Assembly: GCA_013177855.1 (NCBI GenBank)
Contig: JABLYA010000001.1
Location: 124,001-188,000 of the forward strand
Source: Ignavibacteria bacterium
GTDB lineage: Bacteria; Bacteroidota; Ignavibacteria; Ch128b
Direction of reading: 5' to 3'
Length of the DNA: 64,000 nucleotides
The notes below the pieces were generated by a model. The model was given only the letters and a program-made list of their open reading frames with translations. It did not search any database and had not been told where the DNA came from. A program made the position numbers and the translations under genes. This document shows, piece by piece, positions 47,391 through 54,494 of this stretch. The first letter of the stretch is position 1; each line of letters opens with the position of its first letter.

Positions 47391-48752
47391 GAGCTATATT
47401 CAAAATTAGTTGAACTTTAAGAGAGAAGAGTTTCCTTTCATTGATTAAATTGAAATAAAAGGAAACAAAGATGAAAGGAAACTCCAATGAAAGATGAAAA
47501 ACAATATTTAACTATTTCAAATATAGAAGAAATGCTTGAAAAATTTTACAAGAATAGAGATCAACTTTTATTAGAGTTTATGTTTTTTCCATTTTTTGAA
47601 GCTTTGAAAAAAGAGATCGAAGAGAAAGCTGGTAAGAAATACAAACATGATGGTCAATACTATAGATGGAGTAGTAATCCTGGTAGTATATCAGTAAACG
47701 GGGAGAAAGTAAGAGTAAAAGTTCCGCGAATAAAGGATAAGCAGAGTGGTAAAGTAGAAACGCCGGAGATATATAACAGAGTAAAAAAGAATATTCATAT
47801 AAGTGAGAGGATAATGAAGAAATTATTGGCAGGAATAAGTCAAAAGAGATATAAGGAAACTGCACAGGAATTAGCTAATAGTTTTGGATTAAGCCAGAGT
47901 AGTGTAAGCAGGATATTTACAGAGGAAGCAGAGAAATACTTAAAAGAGTTTGAGGGTCGGAAGTTAAATAACTACGATATATTGGCAATAATCATAGATG
48001 GGAAGTATTTAAAGAAAGATCAGATAGTATATGCAATAGGATTAACAAATACAGGATATAAGATAATATTAGGTTTTATACAGACAAATACAGAGAATAC
48101 AGAAGCAATCAAAGGATTGCTTAAGGATTTAATAAACCGAGGATTAAAGTATGAGAGAGGGATATTATTTGTAACAGATGGTTCAAAAGGGATAATCAAA
48201 GCGATAGGAGAAGTATTTGGGAAATATGCTGCAATACAACGATGTCAATGGCATAAAAGAGAGAATGTAGTAAGTTACCTGACAGAGGAATTAAAAGAAA
48301 AGTATAGGAATAAACTTCAGAGAGCTTATCTTGAACCTGAATATGTGATTGCAAAATCCAGATTATTAGAAATCCACAAAGAGCTTCAGATGATAAATAG
48401 GACTGCATCAAATTCATTACTTGAGGGTTTAGAGGAGACATTGACGATACACAAGCTTGGAGTAAGGGACGAGCTTGGAAGGAGTTTAGGTACGACAAAC
48501 ATAATTGAGAGTACAAATTCACAACTTGCAAGTAGGTTAAGAAGAATAAAGTTCTGGAAGAGTTCGCAAATGATAGCCAACTGGATAGCAATAAATTTAT
48601 TGGATATAGAAAAGAGGATGAAACGTATACATAATTATCAAAGGCTCAAATTATTAGAGCTTGCTTTAATTGATTATGTTAGTTCAAACAAACATATGGT
48701 AGCGTAGCAATGAAGGAAACTCTTCAACTTCAACTAAACTTGAATAATTCCC
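47391..48752 (+). mobile_element. Complete IS256-family insertion sequence, 1362 bp
   Basis: The element is bounded by an 8-bp direct repeat (GCATCAGT). Its imperfect terminal inverted repeats align at about 23 of 31 positions. The left begins GAGCTATATTCAAAATTAGT and the right, in reverse complement, GGGAATTATTCAAGTTTAGT. A single intact transposase gene fills it. The insertion lies between a terminator and the next T9SS gene, so it disrupts no gene. The 5' flank (47231-47382) is A+T-rich and holds nothing I recognise. Confidence 0.9.
47487..48707 (+). CDS. IS256-family (Mutator-type) transposase
   Basis: 406 residues, intact. The DDE catalytic residues are visible as IIIDGKYLK (Asp), FVTDGSKGI (Asp) and NIIESTNSQLASRLRRIKFW (Glu). 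The Mutator-type block IQRCQWHKRENV lies between the second Asp and the Glu. The N-terminal region includes VRVKVPRIKDKQSGKVETPE and a helix-turn-helix-like QELANSFGLSQSSVSRIF, suited to binding the terminal repeats. The frame has no stops or shifts, so the copy is probably functional or recent. Confidence 0.95.
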   Translation: MKDEKQYLTISNIEEMLEKFYKNRDQLLLEFMFFPFFEALKKEIEEKAGKKYKHDGQYYRWSSNPGSISVNGEKVRVKVPRIKDKQSGKVETPEIYNRVKKNIHISERIMKKLLAGISQKRYKETAQELANSFGLSQSSVSRIFTEEAEKYLKEFEGRKLNNYDILAIIIDGKYLKKDQIVYAIGLTNTGYKIILGFIQTNTENTEAIKGLLKDLINRGLKYERGILFVTDGSKGIIKAIGEVFGKYAAIQRCQWHKRENVVSYLTEELKEKYRNKLQRAYLEPEYVIAKSRLLEIHKELQMINRTASNSLLEGLEETLTIHKLGVRDELGRSLGTTNIIESTNSQLASRLRRIKFWKSSQMIANWIAINLLDIEKRMKRIHNYQRLKLLELALIDYVSSNKHMVA

Positions 48753-48760
48753 GCATCAGT
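48753..48760. repeat. Right target-site duplication of the IS256-family element
   Basis: GCATCAGT, exact copy of 47383-47390, directly after the right end of the element. The 217 bp from here to the next start codon are A+T-rich, with no feature I can support except a ribosome site at 48968-48973. Confidence 0.88.
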
Positions 48761-48977
48761 TTTTGTCAAGAAGAATTTATAATTATTTTTTTATAACTAT
48801 TAATTCTCTTTAATATCCTTCACAAATAAATCTTAATGGTTTAATGAAACTTCCACAAATTTAGAGTTTTGTCTATGATTAAGGATTTAAAAATCAATTT
48901 TTAATTATTATTATCATCATTTGAAATTTATTGATGAAAATATTAAAGTTGCAATAAGAATTTTAATGGGAGGCAGT

Positions 48978-50246
48978 ATGAAAACTAAATTATTTGCATT
49001 CTTTTTTTTGTTTAGTAATATCTTAATAAGTCAAAATTTTGACAATCTCCTAATTAACGACTTAATACTTGATAATGAAAAAATTTTTGTTGTAGGAAAA
49101 AATTACGACAACTCTCTTCAAGTTGTTAGAACTCAAATAAACGATACAAGTCAACAAACGATTTTTAAAAAAAGTTATCTTTTCCCTGATACAGTTGTTG
49201 TTGTAGCAACTAAACCTCTATTATTGGGTGATACTTTAATAGTCCCTTATATACTTAATACAAACACACAAGAAAATTTTATATTGCATTTACATAAAGA
49301 TGGTACCGTTATCAAAAATAACCGAATGCCATTTCCAATTATGTTGTTTAAATACTTGAATAAACCAATTTTAATCACCTATAATACCGCCTTGAAAATA
49401 TATAGTTATCCCGAATTAACTCTTTTAAAAAGCCCTGATATAAATGTAGATATAACTACCCTAGATCCTGCTTCTGACATTGAAAAAATAGTAATATACG
49501 ACGATGGTAAAATAAATTCAAGAATTATTGTGATAAATAATCTTAATGATTCTTTAAAAATTTTTAAATTTAGCAACAAAGATTTTAGATTAAGAGGCTA
49601 TTATGAAAATGGAAAAATATTTGTAGCTTCTTCAATACTTGGAAATGATGCTGTTTATGTAAATTTATATCTAATTGATTCTACTTTTTCCATATTGAAA
49701 AAGAAAGAAAAAATTATGATAGGATTTGTTAGAGCTGTATTAAAGATTAATAATTTATATTACGTTTTAGTAGATGATCCTGTTGTGACTAATTTTAGTT
49801 ATATTTTAACTCTTAATGAAAATCTCGAAGAAGTAAATAACAGGATTAAAATCGCGGGGGCTGGATATACAATGATTAATGATAATTCATATATTTTTGT
49901 TGCGGTGAACGTACCACCAAGTCATTCATTTATTCAAAAAATTCCTTTTTTTACCAATGTAGAAGAAAAAATTGAAAAGATAACTTTCCAACTTTATCAA
50001 AATTATCCTAATCCTTTTAACTTATCGACAAGGATTAAATTCACCCTGCCAGAAATGACAAAAGTTACCTTAAAAGTTTATAATATTCTTGGTCAGGAAG
50101 TAGCGACAATACTTGAAAATAAAGAATTGCCGGCAGGATATTATGATTATGAATTTAATGCTGGTAATTTGACAAGTGGAACCTATATTTATCGATTAGT
50201 TGCTGGCAATTTTGTTCAGACTAAGAAGATGATTTTGATGAAGTAA
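48978..50246 (+). CDS. T9SS-sorted secreted protein of unknown function
   Basis: About 422 residues. The start is ATG 48978, with ribosome site GGGAGG at 48968-48973. It gives a signal peptide (KTKLFAFFFLFSNILISQ). The earlier ATG at 48921 would place 19 residues before the signal and is rejected. The body (about 20-330) is rich in strands, Asn and Ile, with no domain I recognise; a propeller of beta-strands is possible. The C-terminal type IX sorting domain (YQNYPNPFNLSTRIKF, ILGQEVATILENKELPAGYY, QTKKMILMK) is nearly identical in DNA to that of the frameshifted gene upstream. NLST replaces the usual NPST. Confidence 0.78.
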   Translation: MKTKLFAFFFLFSNILISQNFDNLLINDLILDNEKIFVVGKNYDNSLQVVRTQINDTSQQTIFKKSYLFPDTVVVVATKPLLLGDTLIVPYILNTNTQENFILHLHKDGTVIKNNRMPFPIMLFKYLNKPILITYNTALKIYSYPELTLLKSPDINVDITTLDPASDIEKIVIYDDGKINSRIIVINNLNDSLKIFKFSNKDFRLRGYYENGKIFVASSILGNDAVYVNLYLIDSTFSILKKKEKIMIGFVRAVLKINNLYYVLVDDPVVTNFSYILTLNENLEEVNNRIKIAGAGYTMINDNSYIFVAVNVPPSHSFIQKIPFFTNVEEKIEKITFQLYQNYPNPFNLSTRIKFTLPEMTKVTLKVYNILGQEVATILENKELPAGYYDYEFNAGNLTSGTYIYRLVAGNFVQTKKMILMK

Positions 50247-50307
50247 AGTGATTTGATGAACAACGAAAAAGCCCTCTGATTTTCAGTGGGCTTTTTTGTT
50301 TTAAATG
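50025..50307 (+). repeat. 283-bp direct repeat, copy B (sorting tail plus terminator)
   Basis: Partner of 46954-47236. It has equal length, no gaps, and about 14 differences by hand count, concentrated in the 5' part. It includes the stop codon and terminator. Confidence 0.9.
50267..50301 (+). terminator. Rho-independent terminator, copy with one stem mismatch
   Basis: Same hairpin as at 47196, with CAGTGGG instead of CAGAGGG in the 3' arm, so one base pair is lost. The T-rich tail is kept. It is probably still active but weaker. Confidence 0.75.
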
Positions 50308-50517
50308 GTAATGCAAAATAAACTTGAAGAAGTATTAATTGAATAACAATGAATTCCATTTGAAAAAAGAAAAAGAAAAAAAGAAACCTGTAATGGCTCA
50401 ATGTGATTAATATACAATTACATTGGGGTAAGGGTAAATTTTTAACAATCCTAAAAATGTCTGAAACGAATAACCAATGAACTCACCAATGGATGTGAAT
50501 AATAAATTAAAAAATAA

Positions 50518-50884
50518 AAACCCCGCAGGGGTTTAATGTGAATAGCCCCCAATCGCATTGGGGGTAAATGAGAACCGCAAAACAAAGAACCCCAAAGGGG
50601 TTCAATTATAAAAGAAATTGTTTTAAACGATTAAAAATATTCCATTATATCATTCATCAAAAAATAAATTCTCACATTCAACCCCTTCAGGGTTGAAAAT
50701 TTCTTTTGATAATATTCCTTGAGTGCAACTCGGGGTTAATCATATTCAACTCCTTCGGAGTTGTTGAAAAACATCCGACACAAAACATTGATTTAATTTG
50801 CGCTAATTGAAAATTAAATCCAGAATGGATTATATTATTATAGAAAAAACAATCTCTCAAAAAAAACAAAAATCCTGCAGGGAT
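50518..50884. repeat. Cluster of seven short inverted repeats
   Basis: Stems with 2- to 5-nt G+C-rich or TTC loops: AAACCCC-GCA-GGGGTTT (50518-50534), CCCCCAAT-CGC-ATTGGGGG (50546-50564), GAACCCC-AAA-GGGGTTC (50587-50603), TTCAACCC-CTTCA-GGGTTGAA (50677-50697), CAACTCC-TTC-GGAGTTG (50747-50763), AATCC-AGAAT-GGATT (50817-50831) and ATCC-TGCAG-GGAT (50872-50884). Arm sequences differ but the plan is the same. They resemble REP-like intergenic elements; no mobilising gene is nearby. Confidence 0.8.
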
Positions 50885-50973
50885 AACATTATCATAAAAA
50901 CATAAAAATTCATAAAATCTTTGAACTGGGAATACTAAAACCATAGAGTATCAATCCAAATATACAATTAAGT

Positions 50974-50990
50974 ATTGTCAGATTGACAAT
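50974..50990. repeat. Short palindrome, ATTGTCA-GAT-TGACAAT
   Basis: A perfect 7-bp inverted repeat with a 3-nt centre, followed 16 nt later by a lone CTGACA. It could be an operator-like site, but no gene start is nearby, so function is unknown. Confidence 0.5.
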
Positions 50991-51035
50991 TAGTCGACAT
51001 TCTGACATATTTATTTATTGAATTTATGATACCCC

Positions 51036-51085
51036 ACACCTATACAGGTGGGGGTACCCACCTATATAGGTACCCCCTCCCACCT
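51036..51085. repeat. GGTACC-containing inverted repeat
   Basis: CACCTATACAGGTG (51037-51050) runs into GGGGTACC, then CACCTATATAGGTACCCC. The arms AGGTGGGGGTACC and GGTACCCCCTCCCACCT are complementary apart from three extra bases, giving a strong possible hairpin next to the tandem repeat. Confidence 0.6.
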
Positions 51086-51316
51086 CAAAGTTGAACTAAT
51101 TCAAGTTAAAGTTGAACTAATTCACCTATGAATTGAACTAATTCAGGTCAAAGATGAACTAATTCAGGTCAGAGATGAACTAATTTAGGTTAAAGGTGAA
51201 CTTGTTTACCTTAAAGATGAACTAATATACTTCAAAGGTGAACTAATTCAGGTCAAAGTTGAACTTGTTAAGATCAAAGGTGAACTTGTTCATATCAGAG
51301 GTGAATTAATTTATGT
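51086..51316. repeat. 21-bp tandem repeat, 11 units
   Basis: Eleven consecutive 21-bp units with consensus near CAAAGNTGAACTAATTCAGGT and no length change between units. Each unit carries the near-palindrome TGAA-CTAA-TTCA. Read in the frame of base 51087 the units encode a heptad (K-x-E-L-I/V-x-V), but stops occur at 51129 (TGA) and 51186 (TAG) and no start codon is seen. Mutations are mostly at the unit junctions and positions 6 and 17-20. Confidence 0.93.
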
Positions 51317-51408
51317 AAGAGGAGGGACTATTCTTATATTTTATATTTAGGTAAAAATTTTTAATAGATCGCCTCTGTGGAGCTTTGATATTTTTTATTT
51401 CTTGTCTT

Positions 51409-51673
51409 TTCTACAAATAGATTGCTTCTAACGAATCTTTTTCGAGTTAAAAAAAACTAAAAATTACCTACAGACACTTTAAATGAAATCGCATAGCGAA
51501 AACCTGTTCGAAGCACAAAATAATTAATTATAAAAATGTGAAGTTGCTTAGCAACGAACTATTTGTAAATGGAAAGTTGAACGGATAAAAATTGAAGTCG
51601 CGTAGCGACAACTATTTGTAGAATTTAAAAACCCCAGAGTTCAAGTAGCATAGCCATGACTTATTTGTAAAAT
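51409..51673. repeat. Dispersed TAGCGA hairpin/ATTTGTA element, four copies plus one inverted
   Basis: Copies at 51485-51512, 51539-51570, 51593-51624 and 51641-51673. The core is a 5-bp stem such as GTCGC-GTA-GCGAC (51597-51609) or GTTGC-TTA-GCAAC (51543-51555), followed in three copies by ACTATTTGTA or a near match. A partial copy in the opposite direction (TTCTACAAATAG...) lies at 51409-51435. The stem differs by a compensating pair between copies 2 and 3. Confidence 0.72.
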
Positions 51674-51700
51674 CTATAAATCAAAACATTCGTTCAAAAT

Positions 51701-51732
51701 TTTGTTAAGAGAGATTAATCTTATTAAATTTG
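51701..51732 (+). promoter_or_regulatory. Bacteroidota-type promoter for tRNA-Val
   Basis: TTTG at 51701-51704, a 20-nt spacer, then TAAATTTG at 51725-51732. This is the fullest match in the window to TTTG-N20-TAnnTTTG. The predicted start is about 22 nt before the tRNA 5' end. Confidence 0.6.
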
Positions 51733-51760
51733 CATCGGAATTTTGAAATTTTGTTTTGAC

Positions 51761-51835
51761 GGGCGCTTAGCTCAGTTGGTCCAGAGCGCCGCCCTTACAA
51801 GGCGGAGGTCAAAGGTTCGAGTCCTTTAGCGCCCA
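51761..51835 (+). tRNA. tRNA-Val (anticodon UAC)
   Basis: 75 nt with a complete cloverleaf. The acceptor GGGCGCT (51761-51767) pairs with AGCGCCC (51828-51834), and the discriminator is A. The D-arm is GCTCAGTTGGTCCAGAGC. The anticodon stem CCGCC/GGCGG frames the loop CTTACAA with TAC at 51796-51798. The T-loop is GGTTCGAGTCC. The 3' CCA is not encoded. Confidence 0.97.
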
Positions 51836-51905
51836 CAATTCAATTTAGAGAAGACATAAAAATTGCCGCACAAAATCCATTCATTTAGGCAAAGGAGCCC
51901 ATTAA

Positions 51906-53027
51906 ATGACCCAACCATCTCAATCCAATCGCTTAATCTCACTTGATGTTTTTCGTGGTCTCACTATCGCAGGAATGATATTAGTTAATAACCCAGGAAC
52001 TTGGTCTTCAATTTATCCTGCATTAAAACATGCAGAGTGGCATGGATGGACACCAACTGATTTTATTTTTCCATTTTTTCTTTTCATAGTTGGTGTTGCA
52101 ATGACTTTATCTTTTAGAAAAAGATTAGAAAGAGGCGATGATAAGAATAAGCTTTTCCTTCATGTTTTAAAAAGATCTGCAATAATTTTCGTACTCGGTT
52201 TATTTCTTCATCTTTTTCCATACTTTAACTTTTCTACTGTTAGAATTCCTGGAGTATTGCAGAGAATTGCAATTGTCTATTTAATTGCAGGCATAATTTA
52301 CCTTTACACAGGATTTAGGTTACAAGTTATAATTTCTATTGCTATTTTAATTTTCTACTGGCTTGCGATGACTTTAATTCCAGTTCCAGGTTATGGTGCT
52401 GGTAATCTCTCTCCCGAAGGTAATCTTGCTGCTTATATTGATAATGCATTGCTAAAAGGCCATATGTGGAGACCTAATTGGGATCCAGAAGGAATTCTCT
52501 CAACATTTCCGGCAGTTGTGACAACTATGATTGGAATTTTTACAGGTATGTGGCTACAGAAATCAAAAGATAAATTTGAAACGACTTCAGGAATGTTTGT
52601 CTCAGGTTATGTATTAATTGTTCTTGGAGTTATCTGGGATATGTGGTTTCCGATCAATAAATATATCTGGACGAGTTCCTATGTTCTTTTTATGGGTGGA
52701 ATGGCTCTTACATTTCTTGCATTTTGTTATTATGTAATTGAGATTAAAAATATTCGATGGTGGACCCAACCATTTTTAGTTTTTGGGATGAATGCAATTG
52801 CTTCGTTCTTTTTGTCATCGCTTGTTGCAAAAACAATGAACATTATAAAAGTTACAACTGATACTGGTGAAGCAATTCCATTAAAAGCTTATATATTCAA
52901 TAATTATTTTGCACCTCTTTTTTCCCAAACTATAAACGCTTCACTTGCATTTGCAATTTGTTATGTGATTTTCTGGTATTTGATAATGCTTATACTTTAT
53001 AAGAAAAGAATTTTTATCAAGGTTTGA
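51906..53027 (+). CDS. HGSNAT-like membrane acyltransferase (DUF5009 family)
   Basis: 373 residues with about ten membrane helices. The N-terminus (RLISLDVFRGLTIAGMILVN) followed by DFIFPFFLFIVGVAMTLSFR is typical of the heparan-alpha-glucosaminide N-acetyltransferase-like family (COG4299). Eukaryotic members pass an acetyl group across a membrane to a sugar amine. Bacterial substrates are mostly unknown, so a role in modifying envelope or imported sugars is inference. The ribosome site is AAAGGAG. It lies 71 nt after tRNA-Val and upstream of panD; a second, shorter related protein is encoded at 53463. Confidence 0.85.
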   Translation: MTQPSQSNRLISLDVFRGLTIAGMILVNNPGTWSSIYPALKHAEWHGWTPTDFIFPFFLFIVGVAMTLSFRKRLERGDDKNKLFLHVLKRSAIIFVLGLFLHLFPYFNFSTVRIPGVLQRIAIVYLIAGIIYLYTGFRLQVIISIAILIFYWLAMTLIPVPGYGAGNLSPEGNLAAYIDNALLKGHMWRPNWDPEGILSTFPAVVTTMIGIFTGMWLQKSKDKFETTSGMFVSGYVLIVLGVIWDMWFPINKYIWTSSYVLFMGGMALTFLAFCYYVIEIKNIRWWTQPFLVFGMNAIASFFLSSLVAKTMNIIKVTTDTGEAIPLKAYIFNNYFAPLFSQTINASLAFAICYVIFWYLIMLILYKKRIFIKV

Positions 53028-53115
53028 TTTAGAATTAATTTCAAATTTGTTTTAAGATTTTTGATAATTAATCCATTGAATTATTCATAAATTTGTCAAA
53101 AAGGAAAGTCAGAAG

Positions 53116-53457
53116 ATGCGTTGGTTTCTAAGATCAAAAATTCATAAAGCAAGAGTAACAGAAGCAAATGTTGATTACATTGGAAGCATCACCATAGACG
53201 AAGAACTAATTGAGAAAGCAGGATTACTTCCCGGCGAGAAGGTTTTAGTGGTAAGCAACACAAGCGGAGAAAGATTAGAAACTTATGTAATTCCCGGTGA
53301 AAGAGGCTCGGGAATGATCTGTATGAATGGCGCAGCTGCTCATGTGATTAAAAAGGGTGAAGAAATTATCATTATGGGTTTTGAACTTTCTGATAAACCC
53401 ATTGAAGCAAAAAACATTTTAGTCGATGAACAAAATAAATTTGTTCGTTACTTATAA
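53116..53457 (+). CDS. panD: Aspartate 1-decarboxylase (proenzyme)
   Basis: Makes beta-alanine from aspartate for pantothenate and so for coenzyme A. The 113-residue proenzyme self-cleaves between G23 and S24 in DYIGSITID, producing the pyruvoyl group on the new serine end. The N-terminal LRSKIHKARVTEANVDYIGS and later GERGSGMICMNGAAAHVIKK are diagnostic. A ribosome site (AAGGAAAG) precedes the ATG. The gene lies 5 nt before a membrane acyltransferase-like gene. It is functionally linked to coaE at the start of the window. Confidence 0.97.
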   Translation: MRWFLRSKIHKARVTEANVDYIGSITIDEELIEKAGLLPGEKVLVVSNTSGERLETYVIPGERGSGMICMNGAAAHVIKKGEEIIIMGFELSDKPIEAKNILVDEQNKFVRYL

Positions 53458-53462
53458 AAATT

Positions 53463-54494
53463 ATGCTAGATAAAATTCATCATTTATTTTTTGATACAAA
53501 GAGAGAGATCTTTCCCGACTTTTTACGTGGTTTAGCAGTTCTTTTTATGATACAGATTCATATTATAGAAAATTTATTAATCCAAGATCCAACTTATTAT
53601 ATTTTTGAGAAATGGTCCTATTTTCTTGGTGGAATTCCAGCGGCTCCTATTTTTATGCTGTTAATGGGTTATTATCAGGCAAAATCAAAATCGAGTTTAG
53701 TAAATGAAATTAAGCGGGGGATTAATCTTTTTCTTCTGGGTTTAATATTAAACATCCTTCTAAATTTTTCTCTGATTTATAAATATCTGAATAATCAAAT
53801 CGATGTGGATATTTACTCTTATATTTTGGGCGTTGATATTTTATTTTTAGCTGGATTAAGTTTTATTGCTATTGCGTTTATTAAACGCCTCATTTTAAAA
53901 GATTATCAAATATTAATTATAGTTTTGATTGTTCATTTGCTTAATTATTTCTTTTTAGAGATAAATATCGAATCCATTTATTTGAAATATTTCCTATCTT
54001 TCTTTATCCGTGTTTCCGATTGGTCCTACTTCCCTTTAATCAGCTGGATTTCCTTCCCTTTATTTGGAGTTTATTTGAGTAGAACGGATTTGCTCGAAAA
54101 AATCTTAAATAAAAAATTTTCCAATCTTTTCTGGTTACTATACTTGATAATATTTTTTGCATCACTTGATTACGGCATAAAGAATTCATATGATCTCAAT
54201 GTTTATTACTCGATGAGATTAGAATTTTTCATTTATTCATTGTTCATCATCTTTGGGTGGATTAAAATTTTGAAAGTGATTTATGATAAATTTAATGATG
54301 GTTTAATTACTGGTTATCTTGCATGGATAGGGAGAAACGTAACAATTGTATATTTCTTACAATGGGTTATAATTGGTAATGTTACTACTTATCTTTATAA
54401 GTCAGTTTCACTTAACTCTTGTTTAATAATTTTTGGAATAGTGCTCTTTTCGGTTTCAATTTGTACTTATTTATATAACCTCAGTCGGTCTTAG
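53463..54494 (+). CDS. DUF1624/HGSNAT-like polytopic membrane protein
   Basis: 343 residues with about ten hydrophobic helices, rich in Ile, Leu and Phe. The N-terminus (KREIFPDFLRGLAVLFMIQI, then HIIENLLIQ) has the D-x-x-R-G and following His seen in HGSNAT-like and DUF1624 proteins; here PDFLRG and IHIIE. AGLSFIAIAFIKRL and WIGRNVTIVYFLQWVIIG are later membrane blocks. It may transfer acyl groups to a surface sugar, but no substrate is visible. It begins 5 nt after panD and converges with the minus-strand gene with a 14-nt overlap. The family match is weaker than for 51906. Confidence 0.68.
   Translation: MLDKIHHLFFDTKREIFPDFLRGLAVLFMIQIHIIENLLIQDPTYYIFEKWSYFLGGIPAAPIFMLLMGYYQAKSKSSLVNEIKRGINLFLLGLILNILLNFSLIYKYLNNQIDVDIYSYILGVDILFLAGLSFIAIAFIKRLILKDYQILIIVLIVHLLNYFFLEINIESIYLKYFLSFFIRVSDWSYFPLISWISFPLFGVYLSRTDLLEKILNKKFSNLFWLLYLIIFFASLDYGIKNSYDLNVYYSMRLEFFIYSLFIIFGWIKILKVIYDKFNDGLITGYLAWIGRNVTIVYFLQWVIIGNVTTYLYKSVSLNSCLIIFGIVLFSVSICTYLYNLSRS

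Larger units (their letters stand above)
50308..51700. other. Gene-free, repeat-rich intergenic island
   Basis: About 1.4 kb with no credible gene on either strand. It holds, in order: seven short stem-loops (50518-50884), a TGACA-type palindrome (50974-50990), a GGTACC-rich inverted repeat (51036-51085), an eleven-unit 21-bp tandem repeat (51086-51316), and a dispersed TAGCGA hairpin element (51409-51673). Short open frames here (for example 50687-50944, minus) are produced by the repeats and have no ribosome site or domain. Each part is listed separately. Confidence 0.8.

Noticed and set aside
48921-48977. Upstream ATG of the T9SS gene at 48978
   Set aside because: The ribosome site and signal peptide both fit ATG 48978.
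50687-50944. 85-residue open frame on the minus strand
   Set aside because: It is built from the stem-loop repeats, has no ribosome site or domain, and its codons follow the repeat period rather than a protein pattern.
51086-51316. Possible CRISPR array
   Set aside because: The units are contiguous 21-bp tandem repeats with no spacers, and no cas gene is in the window.
51761-51905. tRNA-Val as an attachment site of an integrated element
   Set aside because: I found no direct repeat of the tRNA 3' end and no integrase in the window.
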